A stretch of DNA of 64,000 nt from Toxorhynchites rutilus septentrionalis (Eukaryota; Arthropoda; Insecta; Diptera; Culicidae): the NCBI RefSeq assembly GCF_029784135.1, contig NC_073746.1:254351994-254415993 (forward strand). Direction: 5' to 3'. The notes beneath the pieces are model-generated. The model was given only the letters and a program-made list of their open reading frames with translations, searched no databases and was not told where the DNA came from. Below, piece by piece: positions 11,914-23,816 of this stretch. The translations under genes and the position numbers were made by a program. Positions within the stretch are counted from its first letter, which is position 1. The number at the start of each line of letters is the position of its first letter.

Positions 11914-13275
11914 GCGGGTAATATGGACATATAGTGGGGGTTATATGGACAGTTTTGTAATATATGAAGCGTAGAGGTTTATCGATCGCGAGAGGAATAA
12001 TTTTATTCAACCAAGGTCTGAACTCATCCCGAATGTCCGTCAAATGATGGAAAAATCGAATCAATCCACCTAGAAGTGATATCGTGCTTTTCAGCAGTAT
12101 AAACGGACAGACCCACAACTATTTTGCTTTTGGTTCCATTCAGCTTCTAAACAGTCCACATTTGGCGATTTGATTCCCATTTATAGACGCGGGGCATTCC
12201 TTATGAATAGAGTAAAAAGACTTTTCACAATCCATTTCACTCCCACTGGCAACTGTCCGTTTTACCCCACCAGTACAATTATTTCAATATAATCATCAGC
12301 GAATTGAATTTTGATATTAAACCACTTAACATCGAAGCAGCTAAAATTACATCCACACGCGGACTCATGATTTTCGGTTTTTGTTTCCCCTTTCCACTTT
12401 TGATCCGTATTCATTGCTTTAGGGTGGCTTAAATATTATGGAATAACATCAATGAGGTACATATGAGGTGGAGCAGTAGGCAGGGTATATTTGCATTGGT
12501 AAACAAAATATTGTGTCGTCATTATTTGCATTCAATATGGAATGCATATGGAAGAAACGAAACAATATTTCAATAACTCACAATTTGATGATTTCATGAT
12601 CCAAAATGCTCATGAAATCATGTAACTGATTGTTTTTTAATATATGATAATTGTATTGTGATTTTTTTGCCATCATTTAAGGAGCAAAAACGTCCAGAGA
12701 GCAGTCGTATTCTTAGTCCTCGGAAATATCAGAATTTTCAATGAAATGTTTGTAAACTATTTTTTTATTTGTAAACTATTTTTCTGAAATCACATACACC
12801 GGTACTGGGAGCTTTCAAAACATCATCATATCATCGCGAAAATAACGAAAATTTGTTTGTTTGAATGAAGGTGAGAGAGTGAAAATGACACGCAAAAATA
12901 TCATCGTTTTCGACATAATTTCACAAATATCCACTGCACACTGTCGCATTATACGCATATTCAGTGAGAACTCCACGAAAATATCTGTTTCTAATTGATA
13001 AAAAACATACCGAAAAAAGGCGTATTCACATGGATGTGGAAGACAATTGATTGTAAACACAAATATTGACGTCACAATGTGAAATGTAGCTATGGCGACG
13101 CATGCTATCACGCACACTACGTTCGAAAATTCTGCCATCTGTTCCACCTAATAATCCTGCTCATGGGAATAACATCTAGAAGGTGTTCTCATTAACAGAA
13201 ATCTGAAATACAAAATGTAACTATACAAATCAACCACCTGTCCATATTACCAACACTGTCCGTATTATCCGCGGT
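11914..13275. mobile_element. Inverted-repeat element of 1.36 kb
   Basis: GCGGGTAATATGGACA at 11914-11929 plus GTTATATGGACAG further in is mirrored at 13238-13275 by TGTCCATATTACC and GTCCGTATTATCCGCG. The roughly 38-bp ends contain two copies each of a TATGGACA motif in inverted order. No transposase is seen. A third TGTCCGTTTTACCCC lies internally at about 12248. I infer a non-autonomous DNA transposon with subterminal motif repeats. The ends are imperfect, so the limits are approximate. Confidence 0.5.
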
Positions 13276-13770
13276 TCCCCTACATCGATTTTGAAGTCTG
13301 TGTTGGGGAAACCGTAAATCGGGCCAATCAAAACTTGGCAGTTAGGGCGTTTAACGCTTGACATTTTACAGTTATTCAATTGTTCATCTCATGAAAAATA
13401 ATATTTTATTAATTGTGATAGACGCGTAGAAATATTTCCTATTACTTGATGCGAACATTTTTCCGATCTGTTAAGAAATGTTCGAGTTATGAGTATTCGA
13501 AATACGGGTAGGGTTAGCACACAAATCGGCAAAACGGATGTATGGGAAAAAAGGAAGTTCTTCCAGTTTTCATGAATTCAAACCGTTTAGAGATAGCGAA
13601 TTGTAATGTATAGCATAACAAACAAATCTTAGAGAATTTCCGATTCGATTGATATGCAAATCATGAGAATTCATTCACAGTGGAAATAGTTATTAACGTT
13701 AACTTTATTTCATGAAAACGTGAACTGTTTTCTTATTTGGCACTCTTCCTGAAAGACGTAGTTCTACGTC
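13276..13770 (-). mobile_element. RE4: right half of a hairpin-ended repeat
   Basis: The right terminal hairpin GACGTAG-TT-CTACGTC is at 13755-13770. Inward from it the sequence follows the roughly 300-bp terminal region shared by HC and RE5 (GATAGACGCGTAGAAATATT, TTATTCAATTGTTCATCTC). The inner edge contains part of a 95-bp unit (TTTGAAGTCTGTGTTGGGG). The left hairpin is missing; the truncation abuts the inverted-repeat element. Confidence 0.6.
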
Positions 13771-15041
13771 AACAATATATTACTGGCATAAAACATTCTC
13801 TGGGATGTCTCTTTACTCTGATTTTTGTCCCAGTCACAAGCCAATTAGTGGACCTAAGTCTTTGCGTGAGGAGCCTGTGAAGAATTCGCGCAACGTATAC
13901 AACAGTTAATTACGGGAATAGATATCCTCCTGGCTACCAATGCCATCAAACACTATAATGGATGGATATATCTAAATTGATTTTAGAATAGGTCCTATGT
14001 GCATTTGTCGATCAAAGATTCGAACAACCAGATTCGCTCACTATCACGACCAGAGCAATATTGCAATATTGATGCATACAACCAAAAGTCTAAAGTTTTG
14101 GAAACTACCTAAAGCGTTTTCGAGATAATGAAAGAAATTAAGCTTGAAATTGGACCGGAGTCTAACAAATTCTGCGGAAAATCGGATAAGGAACATATCG
14201 AATGAGCAGAGTTGCGGATATCAGAAACAGTTATGTTATATTATGTTATGCATTTTCTTTGAAAATAAAAATTCCCGGTAAATATCCGACAGAATGTATA
14301 TAAACAACTTAGATTCGCTGTTGTATTAGTTGTTCGTTGTTGACAGCACGAGTAGATAAGCACAGAAGTGCACTGAGAAAATATACAGGGTCTTTCAGAT
14401 TAAACGCTCACGCAACAAATTCTAATAACTTATACAAAAGTGAACCGATTTTTATTTTTAAAAAACGAAAATAAAACTAATTTTAGGGCATTTTCGATGT
14501 GACCACAATAATTTAACTTTTGATTCATCCACTTGAAGTCAGAAAACACCTTCTTACATGAAATTTTTTTCCCCAGAATCTCTCAGGAGGTGATAGATGA
14601 TCATATTTGATGGAAAAAATCCTTCTACGCATATGATCGAATTTCAACAATGACAGAGTTATAGAACTTTTTTTGTTTCGAACTCTGTTGCCTCGAATTG
14701 ACACTACACTAAAATGTACGCTACGTAAGCTGTTGCTGTCATTTGAAGGATGAGAAAATTTAGTACAGGATATATCTATCTAAATCAGTGAATTTGAATA
14801 ACATCTTGGAAGTAAAAAATTCAAAAGTTAGTATATTTCAATGCTTAATTGTTAATTTTATCCCAAAAATTCATATTAAACTTTATTGTTTCTATCAATC
14901 AAATTAAAGTTCCCAAACCACTCTACAATTTGTTCTTTGACGCCCAACTTTTATCTTTCTTAATTTCGCTGCAATATCGATATAAACAATTCCTGGTGAA
15001 AATTCAAGCAAGATCTTCAAAAATCGCGATTTTTACCCCAC
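13771..15041. other. No recognised gene
   Basis: No convincing ORF, repeat terminus or RNA gene was found here. Confidence 0.35.
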
Positions 15042-16176
15042 TGCACAATGGTCCGGGAGATGCATTTAGGTGGAAATTAGCATTTAGAGCTCGACAGTTA
15101 TTCTCTAGACAAAAACTGTCTTCGACAAAGTTGTTACATATGATAAAGCGCTCATTTTCATGTTATCAAAAATAGGGTGTCCAAAATTGTCGATGCAATA
15201 CTTTTTTTTCTACAAAGTTGTTTAAAATAACTGGGGCTACAACATTGTCAAACTATGTTAAACTCTATCTCTAAAGATAAGAAAGTAAGATTTTGCATTT
15301 CATCAACACTTTTGGTCAATCTATTTTTGATAACATAAAAATGAGCGCTCTATCATATGTAACAACTTTGTCCAATACAGTTTTTGTCTAAAGATTAAAT
15401 ATCTTCCAGAAAGTTGTGTTCTAACTAAGTTGCATTTGGGTAACCATAAAAAACGGTACTTTTATATTCAAAATTCTACATCAAAACTGTCTTCGTACGA
15501 CTTTTAGAACTTATGAATACCAATATTTTGCGATGCAGAACATGTCAATATCTTAATCCTGCTCAAAGTTATTGGTGGGGTTTCACCCAAAAACTCATGA
15601 TTTCAGTTTTAATTTACTTAAATAAAAAAAAAACGTATCTTTTAAAATCACATATTATATAGAGTGAAATTTGTTCTTTCGAATTCCGCTGACAAACTTT
15701 TTTTATGTTTGCCCCAGAAAGAATGGCGAGCAATTGAAGAGAGCATGTTTTTTGGGAAGAATTATCAATAACTTTGAGTGAAAATGAGATATTGACAAGT
15801 ACTGCATCGCAAAATGTTTGTATTAGTATGTTCTAAAAGTCTTTAGAAGACAGTTTGTATGTAGAATTAGAAATATAAAAGTAAGAGCAATAAAACAGTT
15901 TTTTTCATAGTGACTCTAACGCAACTATCGGTTATTTCAAAAGATACAAAATAAACTTCTCAAATAACTAGGACTACAATATTGTCGAACTATGTTTACC
16001 TCTATCTATATAGATAAGAAGTTATATTTTTTATTTTATCATCAATTTTGGTCACCCCATTTTTGATAACATGAAAATGAGCGCTCTGTCATATGTAACA
16101 TCTTTGTCGAAGACAGTTTTCGTAATAACTCTAAATGCTAATTTCCACTTAAATGCATCTCCTGGACCATTGTGCA
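15042..16176. repeat. FB: complete foldback/MITE-like element, 1.1 kb
   Basis: TGCACAATGGTCC at 15042-15054 is inverted at 16164-16176. The ends extend inward as inverted repeats for at least 38 bp (GAGATGCATTTA-GTGGAAAT). Further inverted blocks inside (GCGCTCATTTTCATGTTATC near 15150; its complement near 15340 and 16080) let the element fold repeatedly. There is no coding capacity. Partial relatives lie at 5165-5822 and 29563-30590. Confidence 0.65.
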
Positions 16177-18488
16177 CTGTACTTATAATAGCCACTTGAA
16201 TTTTACCTTAACGTAAATGAATTTAAAGGCTACATTTTTTCTTAAAATAAGTCATATTTGAACATTAAAAAAAATTTTTTTTCAAACTGTATATAATCGA
16301 GTCCGACCTGTATCACATCAATTATTGTTTTCATACTATTTGTTTAAAAAAAAAGTATTTCAACCCTAATGGAAAGCTATAATTACTGATGGCCCTATAT
16401 CTTCATCGCTACGCGAGCAAATGGATTTGTCGTCAGTGGGGGATAAATAAACGTAAAATTAGCTTATTTCTGCATTAATCTGGATGTCCTTTTTTTTCAT
16501 GCTCAGTGGTTTGGCCGCGGAAATACACGTTGATTTCTCGCCCAGAGGCGGTACTCGCATTCCTGATCTCTGAATAAATCATGCTGGGTTGATTTACATG
16601 AAATTGATTTCACTTTTTATGGCACCCCTCCCGGACAGCTGTCGAATAAAATATTCCACAAGCGGTGCATGACAGAAGTGGGACGTGGGATTCGTGCTGT
16701 AATCTAATATTAATGCAGAGGAAATAATTTTTTTCAGATGTGATTAATTTGTCACAATTGGACGCATAATGTTGCATGGAGGGGTTGGTGGCCACATTCG
16801 GTAATCGAGCTTATTACGAGCTTATTATGGTCAATACTCTTTATTGAATTTTCAAATCGCTGAAAAGGCCAGGAAATAAATTTACTGAAAAAAAAACTTA
16901 TTTAAGCTTCCGTTCAGAAGCATGATAATACAAAGGGCTGTGGAAATTACAAACCGAAACACAAATAGAAAGTGCAGTAAAAATGCTTTATTTTCACTTT
17001 AACCCTCTCCCTTATATTTAGCATCGAGTCTCACTCGTGTAACATAGGGCGCTAGAACGCTCAGCAGGCTAGTGAAGTCACTTGATGTGATCCGTCTATA
17101 ACTTGTGGAATCTTATCCAATAAATTAGCATGGTAGGATCATACTTCAATAGGTTCAAACTGTATTCAGACTCATTCATTCAGACTCATGATTTTCTGAG
17201 GAAAATACCATTGCCGCGTCTTTCTGGCTTCGCCAATCGGCTCTCAATATGGGAGGAAATGAGTAGGAATAGGAAAAAAACATATATTAAAATAAATCTC
17301 ATATTCGAAATTAGAAATATCTGTTTCAAATGCAGCTACTCTCTATTTTCCTAGAAATTCTCACGAACAAATTCAAGTAATCCAAATGTGAAACCGCAAA
17401 CAGCGCCTTAATCAATACTAGAAGTAAAGTCCGCCACTATAATGGTATGGCAGTCGGACTGGAATTAAACGTGAAACAAAAAAAATTACGTTGAAATAAA
17501 ACTGAAGCCGTACATCAAGATGATGAATGGCGCAATTAAAAATCCGAGTGTCGTCGTTCTGGTCCTGAGAGCACATTCTATTGGTCGGGCATGAACATTG
17601 CATTTCGGGGCAAGGACAGCTAAAAACTCGCTGCATTATAGTCTTAAATCTAATTAAACAAGCTTCTATATGTGGCAAAATTTATTCAAACATTTTATTT
17701 CGGAATGATTTATAGCGCACTAGAAGCACGGCGAGACCGAATATTTGCCATTCGTCCTGACTGGTGGTGCAAATAGTGGATTTCGTATATTTATGGTAGT
17801 GCATGCTAGCGGTCCTGAATATTGAAGACGTGCCAGAAATCGATATTTAGGTTGCAACAATGCAGCTGTCAAATCGCCTCCTATAAAATACGGCGACAGG
17901 GTTTTTAATCTGGATTGGGAGCGGCTCTGATATCTAGGCTCGCTAGTAACTAGTGCCGTATTTATGTTCACCGTATGCTGTCTTTTCGAGCGAGAGTACC
18001 TGGATGCTCTCCATTTCCAGCAGATTCAGCACTCGACATGTGCACGTATATTCGTGCAAATAAAACAAAACATTTGATAAAAGTCTATTTGCCCGGGAAA
18101 TTAGAACTCCACCGAAGGCGCTTTCACACAGCGGCTTAACATCGTTTTAACGAGGAAGAATTAAATTTTACAGGTGAAAGAGACAAATTAGAATTTGCCA
18201 ACATAATTAATGTGTGTTAAACGTCTGCTAAATGCGAATTTGTCACAAAAAGTTTTCGCTACTCAAATATGCTTGCGGTAAGAGATGCTAAACATTGTTC
18301 AAATTAATATCGTTGGAACAAGCTATGTGTAGAACCGTGTAGAACATCATTCCGTTTGTATGAGGAATATATTGGAATATCGACATTATTGATGTGATGG
18401 CTTGCCTAACCATTAAATCACGGCTCAAAATCGAACGTATACGGTAACTCAAAAAACCGCACAAACACAGTTCTATGTTAGATTTTCG
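16177..18488. other. Unassigned, apparently single-copy DNA
   Basis: This is the longest stretch without similarity to other parts of the window. The best ORF is 83 codons at 17720-17971 (-), with no recognisable domain or splice context. It could hold a diverged host exon, but I cannot support one. Confidence 0.3.
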
Positions 18489-19847
18489 TTCATACCTTTT
18501 TTTTTTATTAATTCGTTTATTTTTACAGGCTCAGTTACTTAAGTTTAAAGGAGCCGAATTCTTAAATATATTTTTAAAACTATATATATATATAAACAAT
18601 TTTCTTACATCTATGGTTAGTAAGGTGGAAAACCGATTACTCGCGGTGTACTCGAGTTTAGAAGGGTGACATATTTTTAGGAGAAGGATGGGATATAAGG
18701 AAATTGTAACAATGTTGATGAGCACTCAATTCTTAAATCTATTCGTATATCTATAGTTTATTTACATTTCAACTTATTCTACTATTTATAGCAAAGGGAC
18801 GAATTACCCGCAAAGGAAGGAAAGGAGGGTATAAGGATGTAGGGACAATCACACACGAAGATCTATAGCTTTAAGGAAAACATATATATGGGACATGTAA
18901 TCAAGGTCTACACATCTCTCACCGGCACATTGGGCTGCCTTCCTCGGGCCCGAAGGGAGTTTTCTAAATTCGATCTGGCGACCAGATACACCTCGCACGA
19001 CCAAACAACGTGCTCGATGTCGTGATAATCTTGGCCACAAACGCAGAGATTGCTGCTGGCAAGATTGAAACGGAAGAGTAGTGCATCTAACGAACAGTGA
19101 TTGGACATGAGTCGGGAGAAGGTGCGAATAAAGTCCCGACTCAAGTCCAGACTTTTGAACCACGGTTTGAGGCTAACCTTAGGGATAATCGAGTGAAACC
19201 ACCGGCCCAATTCATCTTCATTCCACTTGTGTTGCCAGTTAGCGATGGTATTTTTGCGAACTAAAGAATAAAATTCATTGAAGGCGATTTGACGCTGATA
19301 TATATCGCCTTCAATTGCACCTACCTTTGCCAATGAGTCAGCCCTCTCATTACCCGGAATTGAGCAATGTGAAGGGACCCAGACAAAGGTAATGACATAA
19401 CAGCGTCTGGATAAAGCACTCAAAATTTCTCGTATTCTCTCAAGGAAGTACGGCGAGTGCTTTTCCGGCCTCACTGAACGGATAGCTTCGACAGAGCTCA
19501 GACTATCCGTTACAATGTAATAGTGTTCAACAGGTCGTGAGGCGACGCTGTCCAGCGCCCAGTATATCGCTGCCAATTCAGCTATATATACCGAGCAAGG
19601 ATTCTGAAGACTGTGTGAGGTGCTAAAAACTACGTTGAACACTTCAAATCCTGTGGACTCATTCATAGAGGACCCATCAGTAAAGTATATATTATCACAA
19701 TTGATACGCCCATACTTTGCATTGAAGATTGTAGGAACGAACCCCAATCTAAGATAATCTGGATTTTCATGGATTTTCTCCTTCATGAACAGATCGAAAT
19801 GTACAGAGGAATTGATGTAGTCAGGAAAACAAACACGGTTGGGAATA

Positions 19848-21146
19848 AAGGGTGTGTCACATCAAATTGCATCACGGAAAAAACGCTGTAGAAATTCGCC
19901 CAGTAGACCGATCCTTTTGAAAATTTTAGACAGTAAAATAAAAACTATTAAACAACTTTTGGCATTTTCTTTTTATTCATACTTCGAGCCCAAGCCCGTA
20001 TGCTCGTACCTTCCTCTTTACCCCGTCCATAAGGTTCTGTACAACGTCAGGTTGTAGTTTTTTTTGAACAGAAATCCATTTTCTCTTGAAGTCCGCCTCC
20101 GATTTGACAACTTTTGGGTTCTTCCGGAGGGCCTGCTTCATAATCGCCCAATATTTCTCTATTGGGCGAAGCTCCGGCGCGTTGGGCGGGTTCATTTCCT
20201 TTGGCACGAAGGTGACCCCGTTGGCTTCGTACCACTCCAACACGTTCTTTGAATAGTGGCACGAAGCGAGATCCGGCCAGAAGATGGTCGGGCCCTCGTG
20301 CTGCTTCAATAGTGGTAGTAAGCGCTTCTGTAGGCGCTCCTTAAGGTAAACTTGCCCGTTTACCGTGCCGGTCATCACGAAGGGGGCGCTCCGCTTTCCG
20401 CAAGAGCAGATCGCTTGCCACACCATGTACTTTTTGGCAAACTTTGTTAGTTTCTGCTTGCGAATCTCCTCCGGAACGCTGAATTTGTCCTCTGCGGAGA
20501 AGAACAACAGGCCCGGCAGCTGACAAAAGTCCGCTTTGACGTAGGTTTCGTCGTCCATTACCAGGCAATGCGGCTTCGTCAGCATTTCGGTGTACAGCTT
20601 CCGGGCTCGCGTCTTCCCCACCATGTTTTGTCTTTCGTCGCGGTTAGGAGCCTTCTGAACCTTGTATGTACGCAGGTCCTCCCGCTGCTTGGTCCGCTGG
20701 ACGAATGAACTTGACAAATTCAGCTTATTGGCGACATCCCGGACCGAACTTCTCGGATCACGTCTAAACTGCTGAACTACGCGCTTGTGATCTTTTTCAC
20801 TGACGGAGCATCCATTTTTGCCGTTCCTCACCTTCCGGTCGATGGTTAGGTTCTCGAAGTATCGTTTTAGTACTCTGCTGACCGTGGATTGGACGATTCC
20901 CAGCATCTTAACGATGTCCCGATGTGACAACTCCGGATTCTCGAAATGAGTGCACAGGATTAATTCACGACGCTCTTTTTCGTTCGACGACATTTTTCCA
21001 AATTTACGAAAAATTGACAGTGAAGCATGGCCAACGTGATCTATACACTCTTATCTGACTTTAAAGCGAAAGCTGAAGATATAATTCCTAAAAATTAAAT
21101 TTCTACAGCGTTTTTTCCGTGATGCAATTTGATGTGACACACCCTT
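19848..21146 (-). mobile_element. ITmD37E-type Tc1/mariner element inside LN-1
   Basis: Perfect inverted ends starting AAGGGTGTGTCACATCAAAT extend about 48 bp on both sides. TA flanks the element at 19846-19847 and 21147-21148. LN-3 at 49941-49950 has the uninterrupted sequence GGGAATATAC, so the target TA was duplicated as expected. The 1.3-kb size, TA target and DD37E transposase fit the ITmD37E family known from mosquitoes. The inverted ends are nearly identical, which suggests a young insertion. Confidence 0.9.
19977..20993 (-). CDS. ITmD37E transposase, uninterrupted 338 aa
   Basis: This is a cut-and-paste transposase of the IS630/Tc1/mariner superfamily. Residues 1-110 form two helix-turn-helix regions (around STVSRVLKRY and SVRDVANKLN) for binding the inverted ends. 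The catalytic core has D148 (VMDDETY), D241 (IFWPDLASC) and E279 (ELRPIEKYW); 37 residues separate the last two, giving DD37E. Length fits the superfamily, and no stop or frameshift is seen. It starts at MSSNEKERRE about 150 bp inside the end. Activity is possible but not shown; only flanking and terminal sequence can be judged here. Confidence 0.9.
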   Translation of the reverse strand: MSSNEKERRELILCTHFENPELSHRDIVKMLGIVQSTVSRVLKRYFENLTIDRKVRNGKNGCSVSEKDHKRVVQQFRRDPRSSVRDVANKLNLSSSFVQRTKQREDLRTYKVQKAPNRDERQNMVGKTRARKLYTEMLTKPHCLVMDDETYVKADFCQLPGLLFFSAEDKFSVPEEIRKQKLTKFAKKYMVWQAICSCGKRSAPFVMTGTVNGQVYLKERLQKRLLPLLKQHEGPTIFWPDLASCHYSKNVLEWYEANGVTFVPKEMNPPNAPELRPIEKYWAIMKQALRKNPKVVKSEADFKRKWISVQKKLQPDVVQNLMDGVKRKVRAYGLGLEV

Positions 21147-23816
21147 TATACGAAGAAGGAACAACCTGCATAGAGGTGAATTCATGATATGAATTCATGA
21201 ATCCAGAATGAAAATTTAGCTCGATCAATTGCTCAAAATTTCCGATCACCAATGGATTCATAACCTTACACCGGATGAGGAACCGAAGAGATAATAAATT
21301 GAAGCGATCTTTTAGTGGGAGTACGCCTGCCAAAACCTCGAGACTCATGGTATGCGTTGAAGGCATACATCCCAACGCAATACGGAGACAAAGATACTGA
21401 ATTCGCTCGAGTTTAATGAGGTGTGTTTTGGCAGCTGATTGAAAACAGAAACTGCCATACTCCATCACTGAGAGAATAGTTGTTCGATACAACATAATAA
21501 GATCTTCGGGATGGGCTCCCCACCAGGTGCCGGTAATTGTACGGAGAAAGTTTATTCTTTGTTGGCATTTTTTACTCAGATACCTAATATGGGCCCCCCA
21601 AGTACATTTGGAGTCGAACCAGACCCCAAGATACTTGAATGACATAGCATGAGTGATCGGTTTACCCAAAAGTTGAAGCTATGGTTTTGCTGGTCTATGC
21701 TTCCTAGAAAAAACAACCATCTCTGTTTTCTCCGTGGAGAATTCGATCCCTAGCCCAATGGCCCAGGTTGAAAAATTGTTCAAAGTACCTTGTAAGGGTC
21801 CTTGCAGGTCGGATTCGTTTGATCCTACGACAGACACCACTCCATCATCTGCAAGTTGTCTTAGGCTGCAATTTTGTGTAAGGCAATTGTCGATGTCGCT
21901 TACATAGAAGTTGTACAAAAGGGGGTTTAAACATGAGCCCTGGGGGAGGCCTATGTAAGAGATCCGACTTACTGCCGAATCTCCGTGAGAAAAGTTCAAA
22001 TGTTTCTCACAAATCAAATTATATAACATATTATTCAATAGAGGCGGCAGACCCCGAGAGTGTAATTTGTCTGACAAAACCTCTATTGAAACAGAATCAA
22101 AGGCCCCCTTTATGTCCAAGAATACTGAAGCCATTTGTTTTTTTTTCGGCGTAAGCCATTTGAATTTCTGAAGAAAGCAACGCAAGACAATCATTCGTCC
22201 CCTTGCCCCTGCGGAACCCATATTGTGTATCTGAGAGTAGGCCATTCGTTTCAACCCATCGATCAAGGCGAAACAAGATCATTTTCTCCAACAATTTCCG
22301 TATACAAGAAAGCATTGCTATTGGGCGGTACGAATTGAAGTCGGACGCGGGTTTTCCGGGTTTTTGAATAGCTATAACTCGTACTTGTCTCCAATCATCT
22401 GGAACAATATTATGCTCCAGAAACCGATTGAATAAATTCAACAAGCGATGTTTCGCCACATCAGGGAGATTTTTCAGCAAGTTGAACTTAATTCTATCCG
22501 ATCCCGGAGCAGAATTGTTACATGAAAGGAGAGCAAGAGAGAATTCTACCATCGAAAACTCGGAATCAAGATCGCACCTATCTTGTGGTATATCTCGAAC
22601 AATTTTTTGCACAGGAGCGGAATCAGGACAAACCTTCCGTGCAAAATTCAAAATCCATCGATGTGAATATTCTTCGCTTTCATTCGTTGAAGAGCGATTT
22701 CTCATGTTTCGAGCCACTTTCCATAATTTTTTCATTGACGTTTCTCGTGACAAACCTCCCACGAAATTTCGCCAATAAGCACGTTTTTTCCCTTTGATCA
22801 AGTTTTTAAATTGATTTTCAAGGTCCAAATACGTCTGAAAATTTTCAGGGGTTCCACGTTTCCGAAAAGCTTTAAATGCATTCGATTTTTCTACATAAAG
22901 CTTCGAACATATGCTATCCCACCATAGATTGGGAGGCTTTCGACGAATAGTGGAACCTGGGATGGGTTTCGTTTGAGCGCGAACCGCGCTGTCATAGATC
23001 AAACGAGAAAGGAAGTTATACTCCTCCAATGGAGGTAAACCATCTCTGGAATTGATGGCTAGAGCAATCGCGTCCGTATATTTTTTCCAGTCAATGTGTC
23101 TTGTGAGGTCATATGCCATGTTTATAGATTCAGAAGAATTCGACCCAATGGTGATGGAAATTTTGATTGGCAAGTGATCACTACCGTTGGGGTCCTGGAT
23201 TACATTCCACTTGCAATCTAACGATAGTGAATTCGAGCAAAGCGAGAGGTCAAGAGCACTTGGGTTAGCAGGAGGTTTAGGCACACGTGTTGTTTCCCCA
23301 GTGTTCAAAACGGTCATATTGAAGTTGTTACAAAGGTCATATATCAACAATGAACGATTGTCGTCGTACTGTTCCCCCCAGGCAGTTCCATGAGAGTTGA
23401 AGTCTCCCAAGATCAATCGTGGCTCAGGAAGGAGCGAGCACATGTCATCAAGTTGTTTGCGGCTAACCGCAGCTCTCGGAGGCCAATACAAGCTGACAAT
23501 ACAGAGGTCTTTGCCTCTGATGTTTGCATGACAAGCAACAGCTTCGATCCCTCCAATAGGTGGAAGGTCAATTCGAAAAAATGAGTGGCACTTATTGATC
23601 CCCAATAGTACCCCTCCGTATCTGTCATCGCGGTCCAAGCGTATAATATTAAAATCGTGGAAAGAGATATCATCTCGCGAAGAAAGCCAAGTTTCGGACA
23701 GAGCAAAAACATCACAATTGAAGTTATGAATTAAAAATTTGAATGTATCCAATTTAGGGATAAGACTACGACAATTCCACTGAAAAACAGTGATATCTCC
23801 GACCTCTCTATCTAAA

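Noticed and set aside
12815..13147. 110-codon minus-strand ORF with a hydrophobic N-terminal half (VVCVIACVAIATFHIVTSIF)
   Set aside because: It lies within the inverted-repeat element, has no recognisable domain, and low GC content makes such an ORF likely by chance.
17720..17971. 83-codon minus-strand ORF in the unassigned region
   Set aside because: No motif, no splice-site context and no second copy; not enough for a gene call.
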